This document shows positions 24,840-36,900 of a DNA stretch of 64,000 nucleotides, piece after piece (position 1 is the first letter of the stretch; every line of letters starts with the position of its first letter). The DNA is from Capitulum mitella (taxonomy: Eukaryota; Arthropoda; Thecostraca; Pollicipedomorpha; Pollicipedidae): contig CP099853.1 of the NCBI GenBank assembly GCA_030062745.1, forward strand, positions 4,191,634 through 4,255,633. The letters run 5' to 3'. A program made the translations under genes and the position numbers. The notes under the pieces are model-generated. The model worked only from the letters and a program-made list of their open reading frames with translations, did not search any database and was not told the origin of the DNA.

Positions 24840-25620
24840 TAAGCCCCAATAACCAACCAACCAACGCCGCCAACTGACTCCGCCCCGCCCCCAGCCGCTT
24901 CTACCTCCGCCCCTGCAGCCGCACCGAGGTCGTCCGCCAGCTGCCGCCCTGCCGTCCGCTGGTTGGTCGGTGCCCGACCGGCCTCCGCTGTTCGCAGGCC
25001 CCAAGGTCACCGCCCGGGCCGGCCGTGGGGGCCGGCCCGGGTCAGGTCGGCGTCCGCCGGCTGGGTCAGGTCACCGTCACGGGTCAGTGACCGGAGCCAA
25101 TGTGACGACCTTTCCGGGCGCTGGGCTGAGCGGGGTCACGGGCCCACGGATGGCGGGACAGCCTGCAGGAACGTGGAGACGGACTGCACCATGACGATGG
25201 CATTCAGGAGTGCGAGAATGGTGCTGGCTGCACGAGAAGACTGGCGGTGAGTACGGGACACGGAACTGGTCTCTGTAGAGTCGATCACAATGCTACTCAA
25301 CGCGACGCACCGAACTGGACAAGGTCGGCTCAACCCGCCGGAGCTGCCGGTCTGGCACAGTTTCTGACTGGCACAGTCGGAGGCGGCAGAAATCCGCAAT
25401 ATCACTCAGCTGATGGTCGATAGTCGGTAGTTGATAGCCGCTCGCGCAGTCGCATGCCGTCGCGGACAGTCGTGTGCAGTGTCACTCGGGCGCCTCAACT
25501 CTGAGTTGACGCACGGGGCCGTCCGGCGGGAGGGGCCGGGGGGCGGCGGCAGCGAGCACACCCAGGCGCCGCGCCAGCACGACTGAACATGGCCTCAAGG
25601 CGAGCGAAACATGTTCTCAT
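24840..25620 (+). promoter_or_regulatory. CpG island, possible upstream promoter
   Basis: A strongly GC- and CpG-rich block between AT-rich flanks. Within it an ATG at 25191 in a fair context leads after 19 codons to a GTGAGT donor at 25249. It might be a first exon of TPX2 (5.6 kb downstream on the same strand) or of an unseen gene. Evidence is composition and one splice site only. Confidence 0.3.
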
Positions 25621-26109
25621 TTTACCTGTCCTAGGTCAACGGCCTGCGGTGACCTTGAATTTGAAAATTAACTCAAGGTGTAAAAACGATGCATGAAAAG
25701 GCATCCAAAGTTTCATATCTGTGCGCCTTTTCGTTTATTTCGCTAGCCTTAGAGAGCTGGAGAGACGGAGTCCCATGAACCCACTTCTGACCGGCGAAGG
25801 TTGTCGTTGAAGGGTGTTGTTGCATGACAACCATTAACTTAGCGGAAGACATTAACAGGGGGAGCACTGACAAATGTTGGCAGAATATGTAATGAGAGTC
25901 GGGCCAGCAGAGACTGCAGTCGAATCGGTCCTGAAAACAGTGAATGACCAGCCAGGTGAGGGAAGCAAGACAGAAGATGGTTTTTTAGAAGAAGCGACGA
26001 TGGGTTTTTTAAGAGTGCTGTTCATCCCGTTGTCTGAAAGCCATTTATCGTAACTTATGTCACTAGCAGTTAATAAACAAAGCATGTTCAACGGCACTCG
26101 TTGAACATC
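25621..26109. other. Spacer, nothing recognised
   Basis: Ordinary AT-richer DNA between the CpG block and the second retrotransposon relic. Confidence 0.4.
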
Positions 26110-27735
26110 GTCGAGGGCGGTAGGACATGACGGCGTGCCGCTGTATACGCTGCGCAAATGTTTCTCCGTCCTCGGGCCACATTAACCCCATCTGATCGAC
26201 AGCTCTATCGCCATTTGTGTTTTCCCTTCCTCCTGGAAGATGGCCTCTGCTCTTCCTCTTCACAATTCAGGCCCGCGTGGCATCACCAGCAATTTTAGAC
26301 CCATATCTATCTTAACTGCACTGTCGAAGATATGTGAAAAGACCGTGCGCACACAGCTGTCTTTTTATCTCGCTACCTATGATCTTTGAGCTCCGTCACA
26401 ATATGCATATAGACCATGTCACTCGACCGAGGACGCCTTGGTTGACGCTGTTGACTGGATGGTGCGACGTATTGACGGTGGCCACGTCTTCGCCGTCACC
26501 TCGATTGACCTCAGTCGGGCTTTTGACAGTGTCGAACATGACTTTCTCCTGACCAAGCTCCAGTGGTATGGCATCGATCCCAGGTGGTTCGAGAGCTACC
26601 TGGCTGATCGACGGCAGGTGGTGAGAAGTGTTTTTTTTTCTCCTTTCCTCTCTCCCACGGTGTTCCGCAGGGGTCCATTGTCGGTCCTATCCTCTTCAGC
26701 ATCTTTACGAACGACCTTCCATCCTATCTGCCTCATGGACGTCTAGTATCCTACGCCGATGACACCCAGCTGCTAGACTCCGCACATCCAGATCATTCAT
26801 CCATCCTAAAATCCCGGCAAGAAGAGACTTTCCTTGCCGTGATATCCTACTTTGCATCCAACTCCTTGAAAATGAATCCGTCCAAAACAACCCCGCTCCT
26901 TGTCGGCATAGCCCATACCCTCAAGAAGACCACATCCTTCCATCTTAACTTTGCCGGCCACATACTAACCCCTCCCCCGTCCGTGAAGATGCTGGGGATT
27001 CACTATCGACAACTGCTTGTCCCGGGAGGAGCACATATCCAAGGTTACCAAAAAGTGCAACTCCATCCTGTTCTGTTTGTATAAGATACGTCACCACCTT
27101 ACGGTCTGACATCTGGACGATGTCCTCACACTCCTAATCCAGTCACATGTTTTCCCCCACATCCTTTCCTGCCTTTCGGTCTGGGGCGGGGCTGCGTCGT
27201 GTCACCTTAGCAGAGTTCAGAGGGTGGTGAACTTCGGGGCCAAGGTCGTCTCCGGGGCTCGTAAGCGGGATTCGGTGTCGGTGACCCTGAGGGCGCTAGG
27301 CTGGCGCGCCGTATGTGACCTAGTTGCGAGTCGCGACAGCATTGGTGTCTTCCGAGCCCTGAACGACTCGCGTGCTCCGGTGGCGGTCCGGTGCCTGTTC
27401 ATTCCACGTACCGCTTTGTCCCAGTGTGCCACCCGGGCGTCGACGGTCGGAGCCTTAGAGCCGCTGACTTTCCTGTCTGTCTGTGGCCCGCAGGACTTTT
27501 TCGTATAGCGCGGCCTCGTCCTGGAATCGCCTGCCGCCGGACATCACCGCCTCTCGAACCCGTGGAGAGCCTGTACGCAAACTTGATGGACTTTTTCTTA
27601 TAACTTGACGTGTCTGGCTGGCTAGTTTTATCTCTATGACTATTGCGCATATGCTGTACTGTAATGACTAGAATCAAACGGTAATCCACGCGGTGGGAAG
27701 ATTCGCAAATAAATTAAACTGAACTGAACTGAACA
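26110..27735 (+). pseudogene. Decayed non-LTR retrotransposon 3' half (CR1/jockey-like)
   Basis: RT motifs in order on the plus strand: [58 protein letters not shown], an intact SYADDTQ (YADD at 26752-26763), [10 protein letters not shown], and the typical AASSWNRLPPDI near the end. A nine-T run at 26631 marks one frameshift; stops and others follow. The 3' end is an AACTG-unit tail at about 27712-27735, as in CR1-type elements. It is 5' truncated and inactive. Confidence 0.82.
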
Positions 27736-29343
27736 TTACCTCTTGAGTCAGATGATCGGCAGATAAAGGATGTTTTCTGAGAGCGACCACAGGGATGCAG
27801 ATTCGATCCCTTCCTTTTCCTCTCTGCCAGCGGTACAAACGTGTGGTGGGTTCATGAAATTTCGGTGCAAGTTTGGAATAATTTTCTGCCTTGCGTTACC
27901 CGTGTATAACAGTGCCATCAATACCGTAAAACAAAATAATTTCAATATGGTGCCTCCATTGTAAAATTGCGCTTCCACCATTTGACCAGAACAGAGATGA
28001 TACTTTCGCACGTTCTTTTTCCTGCGGTTAGTTTTGCTATGGTAGAGCCATTGCCCTTTTTGCGCCACCATTGGCCGGGCTTTATTGCGTCAGTAGCACG
28101 ATCGGGGCAGGACTAGCTAACGGTGTGCTGATGGTTGCTCCAGTGTTTCGCACGTTTCTGGGACCCATTTCAAGCGATAATCACGGGGGGGGGGATTCCG
28201 GCTGCAGAGGAGACACCTTGAGAGTGAGGAAGAAATGGCGCCAGGGCCTTCTTGGAAGGACTGCAGCATTAAACACAGCATTAACATAACAGCATTCCCT
28301 CTCCCGCTGCCCGTTCAGCCTCCGCCGTCCACTGGCTTCGGAAACTAAAGCAAAAGATCATTTTTCCTCATTCACCATGTAATCAGCGCCCCAGTTCTCG
28401 CTGGCAGCCCCAGGCCGAGAATCCTGGTGACACCCCGGGAACGAGGACTTCTTACCAATCTTTCGGGCAACCTTGTTTCAGATTTTAGCCAATTCATTTA
28501 GAGGAGGTGGCTCGCCGCTGACCTCACTCACTGTGCCCTTAGGAGCCAGCTGAGCTCGCTGCGCCCCTCTCCATCAGGGGATTTAGCTGCCACTGCAGCA
28601 TTTGCTCCCTAACTGACATGCTAAAATGGACCCTGAAGGGCGAAACTGCACCCTTTTCACACGCTAAAGCACTTTTGATTTCGATTGCCTTACTTCGACG
28701 TTTAGGAAACGCAAGACTGTTGTATTTTCGGGTTTAAGAAGGGAACATTTTCGGATCACAAGAAGGGTGTGGACCCCAAAACCACTAGGTGCGCCTACTC
28801 AGCCACTCTCATGGGACTGCCCAGCATCTTGTCGGGACCTGAGCACGTCTCCCGGTTTGTCTGCAAGCACTGGCAAAAAGAATAAAAGTGGTACTGTTCA
28901 TAATATACCAGACAATGTTTCATTACACCTTTTACCGCCGCAAAGTACCCGGAACTCCGCATCATGTCTATGGTGGCGGGCCGCAAAGTACCCGGAACTC
29001 CGTACCATTTCCATGGTGGCGCAATTAGGCACATCATGCGATGCAAATGTAGTAGGGTTGCCCTAACTGCGCCTTTGCAGCGTCTTGCTAGAAATTGAAC
29101 AAGTAGCAGGCAAAGACTGAAGTTTTAAAACACCGCAAATCATGGTGGTCAAAGGACTAGAGAAGGTATATACCAAAGAAATAAAACATTCCTGTGACCA
29201 TTTCATAGCCATAGTGAACGTTTTTCTAAAAGGTGGCGCAAAGTGGGCAGCTTCCCCTACACCAAGCCATGTAAGCCAAAATATACGGATTCCTTAAATG
29301 GGGAGAAAAAGAAAAATAGAAGATTCGAATCCTGTCACGGGAA
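27736..29343. other. Intergenic DNA upstream of TPX2
   Basis: A G run lies at 28189. A 46-bp tandem duplication with GCAAAGTACCCGGAACTCCG occupies 28938-29021. No gene recognised. Confidence 0.45.
28938..29021 (+). repeat. 46-bp direct duplication
   Basis: Two adjacent copies share GCAAAGTACCCGGAACTCCG and end in ATGGTGGCG, with a few substitutions between them. Confidence 0.7.
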
Positions 29344-29513
29344 TTGGGCATCGTAGCGGCAAAGGGGGGGGGGGGGTTCCACTACCCGATTAGGCCCGCA
29401 TTTTTGCGGAAACCATTGCGCATCGTCTTCTCTGCACGCTGTTTTCGTATGATTTTAGTTCACACTCAGCTCCGTCTCCCATTCCTTAAGAAAATTCTCG
29501 CTACACCCCTGGA
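29344..29513 (+). mobile_element. Short G-run MITE-like repeat, copy B
   Basis: Related to 16374-16531: both have a G run, CCCGCATTTTT, ACCATTGC.CATCGTCTTC, TTTTCGTATGATTT and CCTTAAGAAAAT in the same order and orientation. Ends are CATCGTAGCGG and a reverse-complement GTGTAGCGAG. Confidence 0.55.
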
Positions 29514-29532
29514 ACCGGGAAAGCAGTGTCCT

Positions 29533-29934
29533 CAGGAGTGTCGATTTGCATTCTTTTGATAGGGGCCTTGCCCATCCAGTGTTGATTTGCTCCCTCCCCC
29601 CATGTTGGTTTAGGACTCCACTTCTTTTCTGCAGGTTTTGAAGGGAAGTGAATAGTAATTACAAAATGAACTGCTGCAATGGATAAGAGGTAGGCAGAAA
29701 GTCAAGAATAAAGTCGAAAACGTTGCATCTTTCTATTCTCTTTCACGTATACACCTATATGCATGGGAATAACTGCAATTTTATTTGGCAAGAATTAACA
29801 AGAAAACACATAGATTCGATTTAGTTAAAATAAAGTTAGACTAAATCCGTTGAGAAGCACACATTTTGGGACAAGTTAGGTTTTCGGACCCTTGGTTCGG
29901 CCCACACAATCATTTGCAGAAATCGACGCCCCTG
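29533..29934 (+). mobile_element. hAT-like MITE, copy 1
   Basis: About 400 bp with inverted ends CAGGAGTGTCGATTT and CAGGGGCGTCGATTT (right end read in reverse). Flanked by AGTGTCCT and AGTGTTCT, an 8-bp target duplication with one mismatch. Eight-base duplications and CAGGG-type ends are characteristic of hAT elements (family knowledge). No coding capacity. Confidence 0.75.
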
Positions 29935-30054
29935 AGTGTTCTGGTAATTAAGCTAGCGAAAGGGTGCTAACCAGCTATATCCGCGCATTTTTTTACCCCA
30001 TTTCGGACCGTTCTTCTCTGCCCGTTGCATAGCTTATTGAAATCGCCTTGGATA

Positions 30055-30459
30055 CAGGGGTGTCGATTTGCAGTCTTTCAAGAGGGCCCTGGCCCATCCA
30101 ATATTGATTTGAGTCCCCTAATGTTGGTTTCGCCCCCGCCCATATTTTCTGCTGGTTGCAAAGTAAAATGAGTAACAGCAACAAAAAGAACTGCCGCATT
30201 AGATAAGAGATAGGAAGAAAACAAAAAATGAAGTCCAAAGCGATGCATCTATCTATCTTTCTTCTTTCATCCATATGTATGGCCGCATACATCGGGATAA
30301 ATGCATTTTTTATTTGATGAATGGTAGCAAAAAAACTTATAAATTTCTTTTGGTCAAAATAAAGTGCGATAAATCCACTGAGAAGTACACATTTTGGGGG
30401 GTTAGGTTGCGAGACCTTGGCACGGTCCCCCCAATCGTTTACAGAAATCGACGCCTCTG
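30055..30459 (+). mobile_element. hAT-like MITE, copy 2
   Basis: Same family as the copy at 29533, with which it aligns along its length. Ends CAGGGGTGTCGATTT and CAGAGGCGTCGATTT (reverse). Flanked by CTTGGATA and CTTGGAGA, an 8-bp target duplication with one mismatch. Different flanks show two independent insertions rather than a tandem duplication. Confidence 0.78.
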
Positions 30460-30872
30460 CTTGGAGAAAAAATACAAATCCACATGCGCTGCGCGTGTTA
30501 CATGCATAAAAAAACATTTTTCAGCTTCTCTTGCAGAACTGATTTCTTGGAATGTTATTCGTTCATAATTAAAGACATAATTCTGGAGTAACTTTAATGG
30601 AAGACAACATTCCATGTTTTTATCGACAAGGAACTATATTGCTGCGTTTTAGCAGTCTCCCATCAGCTGATCCGACACCGCCGTTTGATTTGAAAAGCGC
30701 GTCGTGCATTCGTCTCGCACGGTGGGATTCGAGAGGTCCCGGACATACCGGTAAAGGTACTGGGATTTACGGTTTGAAAATGTTAATATTTGCGTGGAAC
30801 GGTGTGCCGTACTTGCTATGTGTTCTTTGCTGTCGCATTTTATTTAGATGAGATAATTTTTTTGCGTTTCAG

Positions 30873-30991
30873 AACCGAGGGAAAACTTCCAGCGCAGGCG
30901 ATGGATTTGAATTTCAACGCTCCCATGTACGTTGACTTCACCAATTTCGACCCAGAAGAGTCTCAAAACGAAGACGCCGAGTCCTATTTTG
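30873..30991 (+). CDS. TPX2: TPX2 exon with start codon and Aurora-A-binding segment
   Basis: A T-rich acceptor ends at 30872, so an untranslated exon lies upstream. The ATG at 30901 begins MDLNFNAPMYVDFTNFD, resembling the start of vertebrate TPX2. The two tyrosines that dock on Aurora A in vertebrates align with Leu and Phe here, and the SWF tryptophan aligns with Tyr in SYFG. Donor GTGAGT, phase 1. Confidence 0.88.
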
Positions 30992-33900
30992 GTGAGTGAA
31001 GGCATGAATTTCCTTGCGTAGGAATTTCTCTTCTTGCAAACTGGATTTTTGTCGTGTGTGGTTCATTATTGGCCATCGTTGTTGACATGGCTGTAAACCC
31101 AATTCTCAGCATTCTTCGTCAAGGACGCGAGAAGCGGGGGAGGACCGAGGACAGCTTCCCCAACTTTTTTGAGATTTAGCATTGACCATGTGGGCATTGA
31201 CTGGGAAGAATTGACCCAAAATGCTTCCTTGCCCCCCCCCCACCAGCTGCAGAGGAGTTCCCACACCCTTGTTCTTTGCATGCTGAGATCCTGAAATTGA
31301 ATGATTATTGTGGTGTCTGATGTATGTTTTGAATCTAATTATAGTTAGTAATACTCAGATTAATACAGTAAAAAATATATGTTAGAAAGTAAAGGACAGG
31401 AAGGAATTTGCAAATCAACATGTGGGTGAAATGATAGCAGTTTTAAGGAAGGCAACACAGCAAAGTAATGTGTTATTCAGCTTCATTTCCCAGTGCCAAT
31501 GATTGGGAAAACCACTGCAGGGGCAATGTGAATGTCTGATGAAATATCAAAACCTTTAAACACTCACCAGCCCAATTTTACCAACAATTTTGAAACTTCA
31601 TATGTTCTCTTTGCTGAAATACTAAAATGTGAGCATAAACCATTTAGTGAGATTGGGTACACAATGGCTATATAGAAGTTAAAAATTGTCAAATATATGC
31701 ATATCAGCTCATGTTATAATAGGCCTCTGTATGCATATGTATATGGGCATATCTTGATACCATTCTTTACAACCATTTTGCACCAGTCTACAGGCATGTG
31801 TTGGGTTTTGCATCTCATTTTTCTGATGCTGATTTAGCACACAGACAGGACCACTTTTTTAGACTGATTTGCATAGCTGACCTGTGAAAACTCCTGGTCT
31901 TTGGATTTGCTATGAGAACAATGATGGTTAAATGCATACAGGACCCAAAAGAAGGGTATATTGGCTGTTTGTGGTGACTGATAATCTGGAAGAAGGCATC
32001 TTTATGATGCCAAGCAGGAGTTTCATTGACCATGATTAGTAAATATTTCATGGAAGGTAAATAATGATAGTCTTAAGACATAGCAGGTAGGAAATGTTTT
32101 TATGAGTTATTTCAGAGTACAAACTTTTTGAAGGAGTTAAACAAGAGTGCAAAAATAAGAACACCACAGTATGAATGCAATGCAGTTCACATACCTTCAA
32201 TCCCCTGAAAAGCACATGGTTACATCTATTCTTAGAAGTGGCCATATGCTACTTCATTTTCACCAGTCATTTTGTGTAGCTACTGGCCCCCTCATTTCCA
32301 TTTCTTAAACTGTGATTTCATTTGGAAGAGAGTACAAAAAATCCCCATTTTCCACCCTGAAGCACCTGGGAGTACATAGCATGTTCCTTTCAGGGACAAA
32401 AGTTTCAGTTTCCCAGTGCTGATGAAAGGGGCATTGTAACCCAGCCATGGCTGAAACACTGATGTTTGCTCTATGAAATGTGCACCATCAGAAACACAAG
32501 CTTTGCATCTGGAGGTGTATGAAGAAAATTGAAAATGATAATTGAACTGTTATTGGAGTATGAAATAACAGCAGTTAAAACATTTTGTGCTATTGTGAGG
32601 ATATTGTGATACTGCAAGATTACAATCTTTCATAATCAAAAGTTACAAGCTGTCTGGATGTAAGGTTGCAGTCCCCTGATGTGAAGTTAAATTAGTAATT
32701 TTGGCTGATAAATTTTGTACTCCACACCAGGGAGCAAAACTTATCTGTGCCCCTGCAGTTTGTTTTCAGAGCCTTTGTCAAATCGCAGGCCATTGTCCAT
32801 GCATATCTGATATTCCCTACATTAATTGGAGCATCAAACATTTGTAAAGCATTAGCATATCTGTGCAATGTCCTATTTGAATGATTCTTAAACAGATGTT
32901 GCACAAACATTTTGATCTCAGAATTTGTCTGGCTTTCACTGAGTACATTATTTGTCTCAACTTAGGATGCTGATCTTGCAATCAAGGAAATGTTTGCCCT
33001 AGACACAAGTGAGGTTGTCATTTTACATGTGTAAACATTTGTGTTTAGTTTTTGGCCAGTTCAGACTGGTACAAGCTGTTGGAAACTGACATATGATGTC
33101 ATTTGCCCAAAATTACTTACAAACTCAAACTTTAACATTAGAAAATTACAAGTAGTTTTTACAGACAAAAATTTGTCTTGAATGGTGATGCAGTGCAGTC
33201 AGTTTACTCAACTCCATAAGAATATTCTGGAAATTTGTTGTGAAACAACCCCCATACATTGCCGTAGTCTCAAAACACCATAATAAGACCTTGATAAGAC
33301 ATTGGTACACATTAAGCAGTTTTTTTACATGAAATCCATGCATGATTCAAATCCATTTTAATCCATCTTTATTTCCAAATCTGTTTTCCAATTCAAATCA
33401 GATTGTGGATATCACCTGGCTGCTGCCAATTCTGCAAACGAATGGACAGAATGCAAACGAAATTTTGTGGTGAACAACAGTGCAGCAGCTACTAATATTT
33501 TAGTCCTTGGTTAAAGACGATGGAAGCTTGGAGGCTCTGTTCAACAGGGCATTTGATCCCATGCTAACCTGTCCCAGTCAACTGGCTGAATGTAACTGAA
33601 GAGGGATGGTGATGGGTATTCCTCCTGCAGACACTGAATGGTGACCGGGCCATGTAAAAATGAATGAAAATGACCAGGATCTCAACTCTAAAAAGCTGTC
33701 CCTGTCACTCAAGGTTCTCCCTTAGGACATTTCCGGGTCTAGCTGCTGCAAGCAAACGGTTTGAAGCATGATTTTGTTACTAGAATATTAGCTCTGATAA
33801 CCAGCATTGAGAACTGTTCAAATCGGCAACTTGGCGCCTTTAGATCTGGAAATATATCACCGCATCTTCCAAAGACCCCAAAAGAGTGAGTGAAGACATC

Positions 33901-36900
33901 GGTTTCGTGAGGATTTGGTGAGGTAGGGTGACTGATGCTCTGCGGTCCTTTAATGCGGGACATGATGGGCACGGTGTTTCGTGGAAAAGGGGAAAAGAAA
34001 TCCCCTTCGCTCATTAACGGCTGTGTTTTTATCTTTGTTCTTGCGCGTACGCTGGAGTATCCCAGCGGCAATTATGACTAGTGCAGATCTGCGTACTTCT
34101 GACGTGCTGGACGTGCACAGGAATAGGTCTCACGAAACCCCTGGCATGACAGAAAGGCGCTTGGGATACATGACGTCATATATATGGGATATACATAATC
34201 GCGCCACGGCTCCAAAAGGTGGTTCGTTGTCTGGAGGAGCTCAGACACTCGCAGATATCTCGGATTTCGAATTGAAAGCATTTGGATGTACATGCAAAGT
34301 CTGGGCACACCTCCCGGGTATTTCTCGAACGCCGAGATGGGTACCTCAAGCAGCCATCTGTGGTCACGGCTTGCATGCAGTGATCGTCAGTTCCAGTTTC
34401 CAGGCAGCCGGGGAGTGCTTTGGCATGGAATCACTGCATTTGACTTGAGCAGCTGACCCCGTCTAATCAGAGCCGACACCGTGCGGTGGCGTTGCAGAGG
34501 TGGACCATGAGGCCAAAATCAGCTCCGGCACCACTGGCGGCTCAGGAAGCCACCAGTCGGAGACGAACAGACAGATCATCTCCGAGATGAAGGAGAACAA
34601 AGGTAAAGCGAACGCAGTTTGTCATGGCGTTTGGAGTGTTTGTAACTAGTGTCCGTTCTTTCCTCAGATAATAGTTTTGTGCGATTTGCCGTGATGTATG
34701 GAAAGAAAGTTTGAAGATTGACTGAGTGGAGACGCAGGTACACGCGCTCCAGGAAGAAAACCTTCAATCCTGTCGTGTTTTTGCACTGAAGGAACATGAT
34801 CTTTGTTATGTGTGCAATGTTGTCCTTTTATTGTGATTTGCCTTAAGTGCTAAATGACACAGCTTGATACAGCTGATTCAGGACAGCTGATAGTTACTCT
34901 GAGAATGGTTATAAACCGGGAATAACTACGTTTTTATCGCCGTGATGTGTATCGTTTATAACAATAGTATCATACTTGCACTGTATTGATGAAACGTAAC
35001 AATAAATTGTTATCAGGCTGATTGTCTTGTCCTTGTTGAAACGTAATAAACTGATATAGGAGCCACAAAATCAAACAATAAATATTCCGAATGATAAACG
35101 GGTTTGCGCATTGGGCATACTTATTTGTTATTATCACCATGTCTGTTATGCCGTGGTACAGATTGGCCGCATCACTTCCAAGTCGTTGAAAATTGTCAGA
35201 AAAATTGCGAAAGGTCTTTGACTGTAAGATCGTGCAAAACTATGTCTGGAACAATTGGTTCATGGCATCCTAATGGCCTGTTACAGATGTAGCGTTTTTG
35301 CCGTTGGTTTGCAAGCAATAGAACCCTGTTCATCGTGATTCTTTTATGAACTTATATGTGTATCCATTATGCATCTTATATGTATGTACATGTATATATC
35401 CATATATGTACACGCACAGGTACCTATGTAGACATGTGAATATGTGCATTAAGATATCTTATACGTATGTATAGTGTATATGATGTATCCATTATGAATC
35501 TTACATGTGTATCCATTATGCAACTGTCATGGGTGGCATAGGTGTGACCACCACTTTGGGACTGACAGATATCACCTGATTCCCGCACGTCCGACTGCGA
35601 CTGATCACGTGACCACGGCTCGTCGCCCCGTGACCGATCACTTACCGGTTCTTCCTCGGCGCCAGGGCCGAAGACGCTGCTGGCGGGCGGGAAGTCGCCG
35701 CAGAAGCCGGCCGGCGGCCAGCAGGGGCTGCGTGACGTCACCAACTCGCCGCGGAAGGCGCGCGCCCGCACCCCGCTGACGCGACAGCTGGCCACGGCTG
35801 GCGACTCGCAGGAGGAGGTGGAACAGGTGATGATTGTCACCGTTTCACAGCGAGCTGTAAATGTAAATCAGCCTAACAGGCTGGGCTATTGAAGAAGACG
35901 TTTGTTTCAGAGTTGATCTGCCGATTGTCGGGATGGAAAAAAGCGTTTCGGTTTGATAGCTGGCATAAGGCCATCGCCAGCGATGACTGATATGGAGTCT
36001 GTTCGAAATGAAATTGACAATTGAGCTATATTTCTGTTCATGATGCTGTCCATGCTAGGTGGTTTTGAACTTCGTTTTTTTACACCTGCCTACAAAACGC
36101 ACATATCCTGTCTGTGGCATCATCCATACGAGGCCTACATATGGATGAAGCCCGTTGCTGACACTTTTTCTTGTTTCGTTATTCGGATTCGTATCCTGGT
36201 GAAAAAGGTGGCGTATCTTTATGGCGTATCTTCCCGGTGATCCTTCTTCTTTGATTCCGTCGAGCTCACTTTCCTTCGTCCGTCCGTTTCCCGTCGGTGA
36301 TGTTGTTGACCGCAGTGGTCGTGTGTGTGACGGCCCCACCGCCGTTTGTAGCCGTGACGCTCAGTCCCCGCAGTCGGCCGGGCTCGAACCCGGACCCCCG
36401 GCCCTGGGGCCCGCCCGCTAACCGCTGACCGGCGCCGCGCCGCAGCCGCGGTCGGAGGAGGCGCCCGGCTCCTCGGTGCCGGCGCCGGCCGCCGTCAGGC
36501 CGCCCAGCCCGCCGCCCCGCCGCTCCCAGATCCCGACGCCGTCGCGCGGCCGCGCGCGCGCCGCCGCCACGCCGCCGCCGCGCCGCTCGCCGCGCCTGGC
36601 CGGCCGCCGCCGCTCCGTGTCGGCCGCGGCCGCGCCGCCGCCGCCGCCGCCGCGCCGGCCCACGCCGCAGGCGGGCGCGCGCCGCGCGCTGCCCGAGCCG
36701 GCGGCGGCGCGGCGGACGCCGTCGGCCGGCGGCCAGCAGTCGGCGAGGGGGACCCCGGCGGGGCGTCAGGCGCCGGCCGCCGGGGCGCGGCGGCGCAGCA
36801 TGAGCCACAACGACGCGGCTCCGGCCCGGCCGGCAGCCGCCCGCTGCAAGCTGGTGGTGGCCGAGACTCCGGACGTGCTCAGGTATGGGGAGGGAAGTCG

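Noticed and set aside
36266..36808. Long minus-strand Arg-rich frame opposite TPX2 exon 4
   Set aside because: It is the antisense shadow of a GC-rich Pro/Ala exon whose sense frame fits TPX2 phases.
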